Shown: positions 24,119-37,800 of the stretch, piece after piece | Layout of the letters: the number at the start of each line of letters is the position of its first letter | How positions within the stretch are numbered: the stretch's first letter is position 1 | From: Boswellia sacra | Lineage: Eukaryota > Streptophyta > Magnoliopsida > Sapindales > Burseraceae | Direction of reading: 5' to 3' | DNA length: 64,000 nucleotides | Assembly: GCA_013180625.2 (NCBI GenBank) | Contig: SNVD02011092.1 | Span: 310,001 to 374,000 of the forward strand | Notes under the pieces: generated by a model | Database searches by the model: none | Seen by the model: only the letters and a program-made list of their open reading frames with translations | What the model was told of the DNA's origin: nothing | Made by a program: the position numbers and the translations under genes

Positions 24119-27029
24119 TGTAATATCCATTGGGCTGTGGAGAAGGCTCAGCCCAGCCCAAGAAAATAATAATAATAATAATAAATTAATTAATTAAAAA
24201 AAAAGAGGAGGAGGGGGGAGATGGAATCGGGAGAGAGAAAGGAGGGGGAGGCCGGTCACTGTTTATCGCCGGCTTTGACCGTCGATTTCGATCAAATTTC
24301 GATGAGTCTCTGACCCTACAATATGTCGTTTTGAAGCTTGTAATGTCCTCTTTCCATCTATATATGTATTGTCCTTGGGTTATTCACCGTTTTTGCGGAT
24401 CGAAGCATGAAAGCCAACGGCTTCCTATGGTTTTCCGGCCAAAATCCGGTGAGTTACCGGTAAATCTTTACATTGAATTAAAGCTTATTCCATGCTCTTT
24501 CTAACCATACAAATTTTGTTACATGTTGATATATGAATTTTACAAATCGAAGAGAAATGAAATTTGATCACTATTCACTCGCCGGCGGCGACTTTCCACT
24601 GACATTTCCGGTTATGCTTTCCGGCCATTAAATAATTCTTATAACATTATTCATCCATAAAAGAGCTTAAATTCAGTGAGTGGATTATATTTTGAGAATT
24701 TCATATTATATTAAAGTGTATTACGTTTAAATTTTATTTTCATTATGATTTAAGTTATTAGTTTGATTAATTGAGTTATATTAAATGTTTTTAGGATAGT
24801 TAATGATGATGTATGTATTTGAAAATAAATACGTATAAATTATTAATTGTGGATAAGAGAGATAGTTATGGGTAGTGCTAACATATTAGTTTTTGAATAT
24901 ATATATATAGTAAGGGTAGTCTTGAAAAGTTTGACTACAATAGAAAAATAAATTTAAAGTGACAGATGTAGAATGAATGTATGTTAAATGATAATAGAAA
25001 GTAGAAACTTTTTTTTTATGATTGGAAATGAGACATTTATAATTATATGAATTGGAATAGTAAACTGAAGTATTTAGTTATTTTCTTTAAATACGTACAC
25101 ATGTTGAAGAAATAATGTTTTTTTTTTATTTACAAAATGATGAGTGATTTTATATTTAGATTAATAGCAAATTAAAAAGAAAAAGTTTTAGAAAATTAGA
25201 ATTTAATTCTGCAGGGGTGGCAATGCCAAATTCTAAAACTGCGTAGCAGTAGGGGGTGAATTGCAAATTTAAAAAACTGTTTCAGAATTTGTAAGGACCT
25301 GAATGCAAAATCCTGAAAATTTTAGGATAGTAAAAAAGATTTGAGTTAATGCGTGATGTAGATCTCACCAGGTATGAGAAGATCAGATAGTAGGCCTGTG
25401 CGATGTTAGATCTCGTCAGGTACAGATAGCTCACCAGGTATGAGAAGATTCAGATAGTAGGCCTGTGCGATGTTAGATCTCGCCAGGTACAGATAGCTCT
25501 ACCTACGTGATGTAGATCTCACTAGGTATGAGAAAATTTAGATAGCTCTGCCTGTGCGATATTAGATCTCGCCAGGCAAGATCAGACAGTTTCAGGGTTA
25601 CTTGTTTAGTATAATAAAAAGAGTTTTAAATACGTTTATATGAGTTAGTTGGAGAAGGAAGCATTATTAGTAAAAGTTTCTTTTGCAAGAAGATTTTAAA
25701 GAAATTATGTTTTGTTTATTAAATAACTGAAATGATGATTTTAGCATATCATCATGAGTTTTGTTTTATAAGAATGAGAAAATATGCATTCTTTTCACTA
25801 CTTTTAAAGAGTATAAAATCAAGCAATTTTATTTGAAAAATTTTTAATTAAAAGTTATTTGTTGTGAAACTTCTATAAGAGATTTGATGATATTTTGACA
25901 AGTACGATAGATTTTTCTTAAGTATAAATATGATATGAGTTTCTAGTTAGAAATGTATTATATGATTTTATTATGAGATAGTAATAGTCATGCAATTTAT
26001 GATTTGTTTAGAGAATAAATTTAACAAGTGATTGAGTATATAATGAGACGAATGTTATTTAAAAGTTCTATATTATTTTAGTTCTTTTGGTATCTGTTTA
26101 TACATTTTATTAGAAAAGAAAGAGATATAGTGATATATTTTACAGTGTATACGAGATTAAATAAGGGTAGTTCAAAGTAAAGGTACGCAACTGATTTGCT
26201 TATATAGTTTAAGAATATTAAGTTATTTAGGTAAGTAAGTTGAAGAATTATATAAAGTATTTTCTTTACAAAGGGCTAATAAATTTTTATAGTTGTATTA
26301 TAAGAATGAAGTTTATAAAGAAAGTTGAGAAGAAATAGTCGTTTGTACGTTATTTTGGAAAGAAGAGTATACTGGTTCCCTTTTTAAAAGAAATTATACA
26401 TTTTATTTTGTTTTAAGAAAAAAAATGAGATTTTAGAACACAAAGTTTTATTCAAGAAATGAGTTATAGAAAATAAAGGAAGTAATATTTTATATAATAA
26501 AAGTTGTCCACTCACTGAGCCTTTAGTTCATTCTTTTCTTATTCTTCTTCCCAACCAAGTGCTACAGGCTTGGTGCTAAGCTATCTCTGATGCAAAGGAA
26601 GGCTACATGATGTATAATAATTATTCATGCATTTAAAGTATTTTATTTTTATGTATCTGTATAAGCTTTTAAATATTAAGTATGTTGAATATGACTTATT
26701 TATCTTTTAGTATGTTGTGGTTGATAAGGACGAAAGTCCTAAAAGAAGTAGGGATGAGGAATAGTTTAGAAGTGTATAAACGTGTGTTTTTGCAGGGGGT
26801 TTTCTTCAAATTATAGGGGAAACTCTGCCGGTTTTTCATTAAAATTTTCGGAGGATTTTTTTTTAGTATTTTACATTAAAGACTTGAACTAAAAATAATT
26901 TTTTTTATGAATAGTTTTATCAAAGCAACAGAGCAAAAAGTGTGAAAAAAAGTAGTTAATTAAAGACCGTTCTCTTAGTGAACAGTTTTAGGCACGATTT
27001 ACCCGTGTAGCTAGGGGTGGGTCGTGTCA
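24119..27029 (+). repeat. 5' LTR of the Tekay/Del-like element
   Basis: Starts TGTAATATCC, ends CGTGTCA, followed by the primer-binding site. It contains an (ATA)n run near 24165, a leader-like region with GCCGGCGGCGACTTTCC, and a tandem array at about 25353-25590. Confidence 0.9.
25353..25590 (+). repeat. Tandem array in LTR (GATGTAGATCTCACCAGG units)
   Basis: Repeated pairs of GTGATGTAGATCTCACCAGG and GCGATGTTAGATCTCGCCAG alternate. The same array lies at about 28723-28975 in the 3' LTR, with different unit order and small changes. Confidence 0.85.
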
Positions 27030-27032
27030 ATT

Positions 27033-27044
27033 TGGTATCAGAGC
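27033..27044 (+). promoter_or_regulatory. Primer-binding site (tRNA-iMet type)
   Basis: TGGTATCAGAGC lies three bases after the 5' LTR end, the usual minus-strand priming site of plant LTR elements. Confidence 0.9.
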
Positions 27045-27495
27045 ATAGGTTATAGATTCTGATTTTTTTTTATGACTTGTGAAAGCAGTTTTCAGCATTA
27101 ATATGTAAAGTATTATTTTCTTAAAGATAAGCATACATCGTTGTGGCCTTTGTATGAGACCTGTAAAGAGCAGAAAGCACCTCCTGTATTGCAAATATCT
27201 TTAGTGTAAAGTAGTAATAAGAGTTCTATACAACTGTTAGCACTTAGAAAAGAATTACGTAATTGTACCTCTAAAAGTAGTTATTCTTGAGCACATCATT
27301 GATACTCTTATATTCCGCAATAGTATGTTTCACTCGTTTCATATTTGATCGCGAAGTTAATCTCGTTGTAAGTAGTTTGACTTATGAGAAAGGCTTATGT
27401 GAATTACCGAAAGGAAGTATGAGTTTAATATTCATGTTTAATTCAACTACGATCATAAATTTTGAGGACGAAATTTCTTTTAAGGGGGGTAGTGT

Positions 27496-30435
27496 TGTAA
27501 TATCCATTGGGCTATGAAGAAGGCCCAGCCCAGCCCAAGAAAATAATAATAATAATAATTAATTAATTAATTAAAAAAAAGAGGAGGAGGGGGGAGATGG
27601 AATCCAGAGAGAGAAAGGAGGGGGAGACCGGTTACTGTTCACCGCCGGCTTTGACCGTCGATTCCGGCCAAATTTCGGCGAGTCTCTGACACAATTTGTC
27701 GTTTTGAAGCTTGTAATGTCCTCTTTCCATCCATATATGTATTGTCTTTGGGTTATTCACCGTTTTTGCGGATCGAAGCATGGAATCCTACGGCTTCCTA
27801 TGCGTTTTTCTGCCAAAATCCGGTGAGTTATCGGTAAATCTTTACATTGAATTAAAGCTTATTCCGTGCTCTTTCTAACCATACAAATTTTGTTACATGT
27901 TGATATATGAATTTTACAAATCGGAGAGAAATGAGATTCGGTCACTATTCACTCACCGGCGGCGACTTTCCGGTGACATTTTTGGTTATGCTTTCCGGCC
28001 ATTAAATAATTCTTATAACATTATTCATCCATAAAAGAGCTTAAATTCAGTGAGTGGATTATATTTTGAGAATTTCATATTATATTAAAGTGTATTAAAT
28101 TTAAATTTTATTTTCATTATGATTTAAGTTATTAGTTTGATTAATTAAGTTATATTAAATGTTTTTAGGATAGTTAATGATGATGTATGTATTTGAAAAT
28201 AAATACATATAAATTATTAATTGTGGATAAGAGAGATAGTTATGGGTAGTGCTAATAGATTAGTTTTTGAATATATATATATAGTAAGTGTAGTCTTGAA
28301 AAGTTTGACTACAATAGAAAAATAAATTTAAAGTGACAGATGTAGAATGAATGTATGTTAAATGATAATAGAAAGTAGAAACTTTTTTTTATGATTAGAA
28401 AGGAGACATTTATAATTATATGAATTGGAATAGTAAAGTGAAGTATTTAGTTATTTTCTTTAAATACATACACATGTTGAAGAAATAATGTTTTTTTTAT
28501 TTACAAAATGATGAGTGATTTTATATTTAGATTAATAGCAAATTAAAAAGAAAAAGTTTTAGAAAATTAGAATTTAATTCTGCAGGGGTGGCAATGCCAA
28601 ATTCTAAAACTGCGTAGCTGTAGGGGGTGAATTGCAAATTTAGAAAACTGTTTCAGAATTTGTAAGGGCCTGAATGCAGAATCCTGAAAATTTTAGGATA
28701 GTAAAAAAGATTTGATTTAATGCGTGATGTAGATCTCACCAGGTATGAGAAGATCAGATAGTAGGCCTGTACGATGTTAGATCTCGTCAGATACAGATAG
28801 CTCTGCCTGCGTGATGTAGATCTCACCAGATATGAGAAGATTCAGATAGCAGGCCTATGCAATGTTAGATCTCGCCTCGTACAGATAGCTCTACCTGCGT
28901 GATGTAGATCTCACTAGGTATGAGAAAATTCAGATAGCTCTGCCTGTGCGATATTAGATCTCGCTTGGCAAGATCAGATAGTTTCAAGGGTACTTGTTTA
29001 GTATAATAAAAAGAGTTTTAAATACGTTTATATGAGTTAGTTGGAGAAGGAAGCATTATTAGTAAAAGTTTTTTTTGCAAGAAGATTTTAAAGAAATTAT
29101 GTTTTGTTTATTAAATAACTGAAATGATGATTTTAGCATATCATCATGAGTTTTATTTTATAAGAATGAGAAAATATGCATTCTTTTCACTACTTTTAAA
29201 GAGTAGTATAAAATCAAGCAATTTTATTTGAAAAATTTTTAATTAAAAGTTATTTGTTTTGAAACTTCTATAAGAGATTTGATGATATTTTAACAAGTAC
29301 GATAGATTTTTCTTAAGTATAAATATGATATGAGTTTCTAGTTAGAAATGTATTATATGATTTTATTATGAGATAGTCATAGTCATGCAATTTATGATTT
29401 GTTTATGATTTGTTTAGAGAATAAATTTAACAAGTGATTGAGTATATAATGAGACGAATGTTATTTAAAAGTTCTATGTTATTTTAGTTCTTTTGGCATC
29501 TGTTTATACATTTTTTTAGAAAAGAAAGAGATATAATGATATATTTTGCAGTGTATACGAGATTAAATAAGGGTGGTTCAAAGTAAAGGTACGTAATTGA
29601 TTTGCTTATATAGTTTAAGAATATTAAGTTATTTAGGTAAGTAAGTTGAAGAATTATATAAAGTATTTTCTTTACAGAGGGTTAATAAATTTTTATAGTT
29701 GTATTATAAGAATGAAGTTTATAAAGAAAGTTGAGAAGAAATAGTCATTTGTACGTTATTTTGGAAAGAAGAGTATACTGGTTCCCTTTTTAAAAGAAAT
29801 TATACATTTTATTTTGTTTTAAGAAAAAAAATGAGATTTTAGAACACAAAGTTTTATTCAAGAAATGAGTTATAGGAAATAAAGGAAGTAATATTTTATG
29901 TAATAAAAATTGTCCACTCACTGAGCCTTTAGTTCATTCTTTTCCTATTCTTCTTCTCAACCAGGTGCTACAGGCTTGGTGCTAAGCTGTCTCTAATGCA
30001 AAGGAAGGCCACATGATGTATAATAATTATTCATGCATTTAAAGTATTTTATTTTTATGTATCTGTATAAGCTTTTAAACATTTAGTATGTTGAATATGA
30101 CTTATTTATCTTTTAGTATGTTGTGGTTGATAAGGATGAAAGTCCCAAAAGAAGTTGGGATGAGGAATAGTTTAGAAGTGTATAAACGTGTGTTTTTGCA
30201 GGGGGTTTTCTTCAAATTATAGGGGAAACTCTGCCGGTTTTTCATTAAAATTTTCGGAGGATTTTTTTTTAGTATTTTACATAAAAGACTTGAACTAGAA
30301 ATAATTTTTTTATGAATAGTTTTATCAAAGCGACAGAGCAAAAAGTGTGAAAAAAAAGTAGTTAATTAAAGACCATTCTCTTAGTGAACAGTTTTAGGCA
30401 CAATTTACCCGTGTAGCTAGGGGTGGGTCATGTCA
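27496..30435 (+). repeat. 3' LTR of the Tekay/Del-like element
   Basis: Near-identical to 24119-27029 over its whole length, with scattered substitutions and small indels, including a duplicated TTTATGATTTG near 29392-29412. It ends TGTCA directly before the TSD copy ATGAT. Confidence 0.9.
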
Positions 30436-30440
30436 ATGAT

Positions 30441-31500
30441 TGTCCGTCAAGGCAATGCACAAACTAATAACATGAGAAATTTTTTTGTTCCAGTATCAGA
30501 ACCCAATTCCTTTATTGCTTAATCATGTACTAGTGAAGAAAAGACATAGGAGATAGTCTGGTAGTCACGCGATGCTAGTTAAAGAACCACTTCGCAACAA
30601 TTTTGAAAAGATAATTGAGAAATCTACAAATTTATTTGAGACATATTTTTCCTTCTAGATATTGTTGAATCAAAACATAGATAATTAAGTTAACTCAGAA
30701 TATTACTAAATCAAAAATCAAATAGTGTAAATAACATAATATATCCAATTCACTTTTATTTCATTTTATTTTTCAAAATTTTTCCAACAATTATGTTGCT
30801 TTTTTTTTAATAATGAAATTGAAATGGAATTGTGCAATTGAGGTAGTTTGCAGCTCCAATGGGAAGTAAAACTTAACGTGCTAGGCTAAAACGTGCAAAG
30901 TTGACAGTCCACACTTCTTTTTTTAATTACTATATAGAATTTATTTATTGAATCATCTTAAATAAATAGATATAGATGTTACCGGGACATGTCAAGAGCA
31001 TCGCTGATATTTTGATAGTCAAAATACAAGATTAATTCTTTGAAATCAAATGAGTGACAAAAGTTTCAAGACGAAGATTATGGTTTCAAGAAAATTAATT
31101 ATGGGCAACAAAGAACCTCTGAGTTATCGACTTAATTTACTTCTTATGTATCCTCTTAAGTTTCCTACACATTAAACTAGTCAAGATTGACTTATAATTA
31201 GATGTTAACTTCTTATGAATTAGGAGGTTGGATCCAAAACTGTCTAATAAAAAAACCTTGAATCCCCACTTCATAAATTTTTGAAATCTCCCATTTACAA
31301 ATTTCTGAAATTTGTGGGCATAATGGCTCACTGAGAGGACCTACCTCATTGTTATAATGAATATGCAATGCTTCAATGACTGAGTGAAGTTAGGGGTGTT
31401 CACAGTGGTGCTTAGGCGCACTTTGGGAATGTGATAGAGGGTAAATGAGTTATCAATGAGTGGGGAGACTCCTGCATGAGTGTTGCGTTAGGCAAGTGAG
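30441..31500. other. Intergenic DNA, no gene recognised
   Basis: AT-rich with no supportable coding frame. Confidence 0.5.
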
Positions 31501-31563
31501 CATGATAAAGCTAGGGGTGAACACTACATAAGGAAAGTGAGGGGAGATGAAGGTGGGTGAGCA

Positions 31564-31728
31564 GTGAGCATACGAGGAGAAAGGATGAGAGTGCAAGGGG
31601 TAAGCTCACAAGGGGCGAAAGGCGAGCACGTGAGGGGCAAGCGACGAGCGGTGAGCGTACGAGGAGAAAGGACGAGAGCGCAAGGGGTGAGCTCACAAGG
31701 GGCGAAAGGTGAGCATGTGAGGGGCAAG
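31564..31728 (+). repeat. Two-copy 87-bp tandem repeat
   Basis: GTGAGCATACGAGGAGAAAG at 31564 recurs as GTGAGCGTACGAGGAGAAAG at 31651, followed by similar AAGGGGTGAGCTCACAAGGG and GAGGGGCAAG words. It is open in several frames on both strands only because it is a G-rich repeat. Confidence 0.85.
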
Positions 31729-31925
31729 GAACAGGGTTCGTTTTGGCGAGCGCATGAATTGACTAGTATTTTATATAATTTCCATGTTATTGGGGTCTTT
31801 CTACAGAATTTAAAACCTTGTAAGCTCAAGCAAAAAACTCTTGGGGGCTCAAATGAAACTTCTAAAACTTCCAAAGTACACACAGATTTTTTTTTTGTCA
31901 AGGACTAGCTTAATATTTTTCAAAG

Positions 31926-33343
31926 GTGAAAAAAAAAGTTCATCAAGGGACAAGGAACAAGGATCCTGCGACTAACCATAGGGAGGTTAACGAGTTTTAT
32001 CAAATCTTTTTTGGTCAAGATTATGAGCTAGGGCATAATTCTGTCGATCACAATGTGGTAGATGTTAAGGGGGAGAGTGACTGGTCATCCTCTACTACCT
32101 CAAATAGTGATCCTAAAGTTGAACATTAGCGGGAGAATAACCATATTGATAATCAGTTATAGGGTGACTAATTAAAAATATATAGAGCCCATTTCCTTCC
32201 CAGATCCAGTCACTTTATTTTCTCCAAGACAAGGTGATCGATGGAGCAAGCCACCACGAGGAGTCATTGGATTAAGCTTCGAATTACTAAGAGCTAGTCT
32301 TCGGGTGCCCTTTGATAATTCGATGGATGCTTGATGCTATGGGCATTACCCCTACCAAATTGTCAGCCAACGGGTGGAGACTTTTGATAGCATTTCAAAG
32401 TTTGTTCAAAAACACAGGTCTGGGTGATCCTACCACCAACTACGTTAAGTATATTTTTGTCATTCACCTATCGAACAGAGAGAAGATAGGTTATTATTAT
32501 ATATCCCAACAAGGGAAGATGGATGACCCTAATCACCTTTTTGACATTCCCTCCCATGTGAAAGAATGAAAATTTATACAATTTTGATATGGTGGTAGTT
32601 GGAAGTACCAAAAGGGTGCCCGTCCAAAGGGCGAGCAGTTGAGGTTTAGGAGGCGTTTGGACCAAACGCCTGATTTTATCTCAAAAAAAAAAAAGACTTA
32701 CAAGAGGTATTCAAGCTACCCATCAGTTCAAAGAACGTGAATGATCTCATTGATCGGGAGCAACTAATCTGCCTTGGCTTGTCACCTCCCATACCCCTGG
32801 AAGGTAATCTTGATGATTGCTTTATGATCTTACCTTATTTAATTAAACATATATTCACTTTCTTATCAGTTTTATCTTTGTGCAAGTCTATTTCCTTTAA
32901 ATCCTAACAAGAAGTAGTTTGCCCAGCTTAAAGCCAAGATGCGTCTTAGACCCTTTGCGAAGGACAGACCTAGTCCTTCCAAGAAGAAACGGAGTGGAAA
33001 TCCTCAAACTCTTGGACCTTTAAAGAGAAAAGCTAGTGATCATAAGGAAACTCTTATAGAGAAGTCTGTGTCTGATAAGTTTATCTCCATTCAGCCTGTG
33101 GTTGAAGTAACAATCTCAAAGACCTCTGGAAGCAAGTTGCCTTCAAACTCTCAGCTATCTAGGCATTTTACCTTTGATAGTGTAGGTTTTCAAAGTGGCT
33201 CGACATGCGAAGACTCTATTCATGAATTGTCTCAAAGTGTCGTACGTTTCATGCCCACCAATGTCTTTTCTGAGAGTGAACTTACATATTTTGATGCAAT
33301 TGCTGTCAGGATTGGCATCATACTTCAGGTTAGGTTCTACTAA
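31926..33343 (+). pseudogene. Plant retroelement gag-like protein remnant
   Basis: Broken frames read GWRLLIAFQSLFKNTGLGDP, then KIGYYYISQQGK and, after a stop, YGGSWKYQKGARPKGEQ (32312-32690). A Lys/Ser-rich tail follows at 32939-33343 (KKKRSGNPQTLGPLKRKASD). The layout, a helical segment with GWRLL, a YY-IS block and a GSWK block, resembles the gag-like proteins of large plant gypsy elements (the so-called putative gypsy transposon domain). An intron-like gap and stops separate the pieces. Element A is inserted directly after it. Confidence 0.45.
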
Positions 33344-33419
33344 CTTCTTTTTTTAAACCTTTTAAAAGACATGCCTCATATGTTTTCCTCTCTATGTCTT
33401 TCTTTTTGTAGGCGATAGG

Positions 33420-34788
33420 TAATGAACACTTAAATATGTATGTTTAATAAGAGCTTAGTTCATCATATTGCATTAATAGTGTCATTAAATTTCTCAACTT
33501 AAGCATATTTGCGGTCTTTGCATCTTTGGAATTAACTTCCTCTTAATTTTGGTTTTATTATAGGTTTGGTAAAATGGGTATAACTTTCTATTTATAGATC
33601 AGAATGATGCAAATCTTAATGTTTTGGAAATCTGATTAAATTATCTACAAGATTACATTTCACAAGCATCATCAAATTCAGGCTCTTATTAGATAAAAAA
33701 TGGGCTTGAAAGGAACCCATCTGCAGATTCGGCCCAGCCTAACCATGCCTCAATATTTTGACCATATCTCTCAGAATACGTATTCAAATCGTATGAATCA
33801 AGATGTTCTAGAAAGCTGAGAGAAATATCTACAACTTTCATGAAGACATGTGATTAAAAATCACAATAATTCAAGGTCAAAATCAGTGGTCAAAGTCAGT
33901 TCACCTAATTACCCCAATTGTCAAAGTTGGTGCATCTAATATTTGACAATTATTCCTTTGTAATTTGACAAGTTTGCCCTTGAATGTATCTATAAATAGA
34001 GATGCCTTGTGACCCATTAGGGCATCTTGGCCTTGCTGGGATCTTGTATTGTTTTTCTCTCTTGTTTTTTAATGTTATTAATGAATTTCCTTTTTCTTGC
34101 ATTTTATGTTCTTTCTCTTATAATGTCTTGCTAATTTCTCTCTTGCAAAGGTGAAAGGGTGAAACCCTTGATATGAGAGTAAGGATTCTCTAACCCTTGG
34201 TATGTACTTAATAATCTTAATCTTGTATTGTTTATTTTATATGATTTATATTTATTTTCTTAATCAATCTTGATACCACTCATAAAGTGGAGGTCTTAAT
34301 CCATTGTCGATAATCCTTGGCACATCAAATGCTTGGATCCTTTCTAGATGTTGTATGGTTCTTTCTTACCGACACGAATTTAGTTAGGAACCTTGATTTG
34401 TTGTAGACATATGGAGATTGGCACATTGGATGCTTGAACCCATTTACCAGAAGTGGTATAAATATTGGTAATGAAGCAAATATAATTCATATAACTAAAT
34501 TGGGTTGTTTATCCTTATTTGAAATATCAAAGGTGGATCCCCTAACCTTAGCTCTCATTATTATTGTGTTAATTTCTCTTGTGTTATTCTCATTTTTATT
34601 TAAGAACTTGTTCTTTACTCATACTCGTTGATATTATCTTGCCATCTCTTGGAATCATCCATATCATATTTGCTTACTTATAGTTTGTAGCGCTTAAATT
34701 CCCTTCCTCGTGGATCGACCCCGGTCTTACCAGGTTTATTACTTCGACACTCCTATACTTGGGAGGCAATCCTTTTTTGGATATGTCA
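33420..34788 (+). mobile_element. 5' LTR of Athila-like element A
   Basis: 1369 bp starting TAATGAACACTTAAATATGT (TGATGAAC in sister copies) and ending TTTTTTGGATATGTCA. A TATA box TCTATAAATAGAG lies near 33990. It matches the LTR copies at 36096-37488 (reversed), 52563-54138 (reversed) and the LTR beginning at 63775. Confidence 0.9.
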
Positions 34789-34794
34789 AGTTTT

Positions 34795-34815
34795 TGGTGC
34801 CGTTGCCGGGGAAGG
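34795..34815 (+). promoter_or_regulatory. Primer-binding site of element A
   Basis: TGGTGCCGTTGCCGGGGAAG follows the LTR end by six bases. TGGCGCCGTTGCCGGGGA is the characteristic site of Athila/Tat gypsy elements; B retains the GCGCC form near 52538-52556. Confidence 0.85.
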
Positions 34816-34877
34816 TAAAATTTAGCGTGCAAAATTGTAAGTGTTCTCTTTTCTCATCTTAGATCTTAATTTCTTGT

Positions 34878-37800
34878 GTGTTCATCTTTTCTTCTCTTTC
34901 CGTCTCTCTTCCTTGCATGAAAATTTGGTCACAAACATCTAGTGGTAGACTTGTTAGAAAAATATCATCTTCCTTAGAAAACATGGCCGACAATCATGTG
35001 AAAATATTCACGGATGAAGGGGACAACTCGCAACAAAATGATCAAAACCAACGAAGAACCCTCAGAGACTACATGAAACTAGTACACCATCTTGTGTAGT
35101 TTCTCCTCCAGATTCAATCCATTTCAATTTCAAACCAAGTTTTGTTCGACTTCTACCCACTTTTCATGGCCTTGACATGAAGAACCCATATTCGCACTTA
35201 AAACTCTTTGAAGATGTATACAGCTCCTACACTGACCCAAATTATGGCAGAAACACCATTAGATTAAAGCTTTTTCCTTTTTCTTTAAAAGATAAAGCTA
35301 GAACATGGCTACAAAATTTGAGGTCGAATTTCATCAGTTCATGGGATGAGATGAAACAACAATTTTTGAAAAAAATTTTTCCTGCCCATAGAACAAATTC
35401 TCTTAAAAGACAAATTTCTGATTTCTCTCAAAAACAAGGGGAAACCCTTTACCAATGTTGGGATAGGTATAAGGAACTACTTAATACCTGTCCTCACCAT
35501 GGTTTTGAAACTTGGAGAATAGTTGTACACTTCTATGAAGGGTTTACACCTCAAGATAGGCAACTAGTAGAATTAATGTGTAATGGAGAATTTAAAGAAA
35601 AAGACCCTGAGGAAGCACTTGACTTCCTAGATTCCTTGGCAGAAAAGGCACAAAATTAGGACACTGCTGGCACCTATGAGGTACTAAGCAAGGCCCAAAC
35701 CTCGACATCCAATAGAGGTATTTACAACCTTAGGGAAGACCATGACCTTCAAGCCAAATATGTATCCCTAGCTAGAAAAGTCGAGGCTTTAGAAATGAAA
35801 AAGAGTGGTCAATTAAATTCTATTCAAGAAAATGTCTGTATCATTTGTGATGACAATGACCAATCTACTGATGATTGTCCAACTTTGCCTGCCTTTAGGG
35901 AATGTCTCCATGAGCAAGTCAATGCCTTGAATACTTTCAAAAGGCCAAACCACAACCCAGACTCTCAAACCTACAATCCTGGTTGGAGAAATCATCCAAA
36001 TTTTAGTTGGAAAAATGATAATCATGCACAATCTTCACAAGTCCCTTTTCAAATACGACAAAATTTTCAAAATTCTCATGATCATACATATGCTCTGACA
36101 CATCCGAAAAAAGGATTGTCTCCCAAGTATAGGAGTGTCAAAGTAATAAACCCAGTAAGACCGGGGTCGATCCACGAGGAAGGGAATTTAAGCGCTACAA
36201 ATTATAAGCTAAACAATTATGATATGAATAATTCAAAGATGTGACAAGAAAATATCAACAATAGATAAGAATAATTAAAATACGCAAATCAAATGAATTA
36301 ACACACTAATAATGAGAGCTAAGGTTAGGGGATCCGCCCTTGATATTTCGAATAAGGATAAACGACCAATTTTAGTTATATGAGTTATATTTGCTTCGTT
36401 ACCAATATTTATACCACTTCTTGTAAATGGGTTCAAGCATCCAATGTGCCAATCACCGTATGTCTACAACAAATCAAGGTTCTGAACTAGATTTGTGTCG
36501 GTAAGGAAGAACCTTACGACATCTAGAAAGGATCCAAGCATTTGATGTGCCAAGGATTATCGACAATGGATCAAGACCTCCACTTTACGAGTGGTGTCAA
36601 GATTGATTAAGAAAATAAATATAAATCATATAAAATAACATAAGATTATGATTATTAAGCACATATTAAGGGTTAGAGAATCCTTACTCTCATATCAAGG
36701 GTTTCACCCTTTCACCTTAGTAAGAGAGAAATTAGAAAGACATTATAAGAGAAAGAGAACAAATTGCAAGAAAATGAGAATTCATTAATAACATTAAAAC
36801 ACAAGAGATAAACACAATATAAGATCCTAGCCAAGGCCAAGATATTCCAGGCAAGGCCAAGATGATCCAGCCAAGGCCAAGATGTTCCTAATGGGTCACA
36901 AGGCACCTCTATTTATAGATACATTCAGGGGCAAACTTGTCAAATTACAAAGGAATAATTGTCAAATATTAGATGCACCAACTTTGACAATTAGGGTAAT
37001 TAGGTGAGCCGAGTTTAACCACCAATTTTGACCTTGAATTATTGTGAATTTTAATCACATGTCTTCATGAAAGTAGTAGATATTTCTCTCAGATTTCTAG
37101 AACATCTTGATTCATACGATTTGGATACGTATTTTGAGAGATATGGTCAATATACGGAGGCATGGTCAGGTTGGACCGAGACTGTAGATGGGTTCACTTC
37201 CAGCCCAATTTTGGTCCACTAAGAGCCCGAATTTGATGATATTTGTGAAATGCAATCTTGTAGATAATTGAATTATCTTTCCAAGACATTAATATTTGCA
37301 TCATTCTGATCTATAAATAGAAAGTTATGCTCATTTTACCGAACATACATCAAAACCGAAATTAAGAGAAAGTTAATTCAAAGGATGTAAAGACTACAAA
37401 TATGCTTAAGTTAAGGAGTTTAATGACACTATTAATGCAATATGATGAATTAAACTCTTATTAAGCATACATATTTAAGTGTTCATCATGCTCCTCCTCC
37501 TAGGAATGACTTTGAAGAAACATTGCATTCATTCATTACAAAGCAAGAGACTTTTAATAGTCAAACTGCTCAAACATTAGCAAATTTGTCAGAAACTCTT
37601 GCGAAATTTGCATCTACATTTAGCATCCAAGAGAATGGAAAATTTCCTTCTCAAACATTGCAAAACCCCAAAGATCAATCTAACTTAAATGCATGGAGTT
37701 CAAATAACCATTATTTTGACCAAGCCAAGTCAGTCATGACCCTTCGCAATGGTAAGGTTGTTGAAAAACATATTCCTAACCCTTGTGAGAAAGAAGAAGA

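Larger units (their letters stand above)
24119..30435 (+). mobile_element. Tekay/Del-like LTR element with 466-bp interior
   Basis: Two closely similar LTRs of 2911 bp (24119-27029) and 2940 bp (27496-30435) start TGTAATATCCATTGGGCT and end TGTCA. They flank an interior of only 466 bp. The direct repeat ATGAT stands immediately outside both ends (24114-24118 and 30436-30440), proving a single insertion. The interior keeps only signals: the primer-binding site TGGTATCAGAGC (27033-27044) and, at its 3' end, the conserved chromovirus run-out TTTTGAGGACGAAATTTC plus polypurine tract AAGGGGGGT (27482-27490). All gag and pol coding sequence is missing, so it would depend on an autonomous relative. 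Confidence 0.9.

Noticed and set aside
31524..31908. Open frames of 114-125 aa on both strands
   Set aside because: Caused by a two-copy G-rich tandem repeat lacking stops; no known motif.
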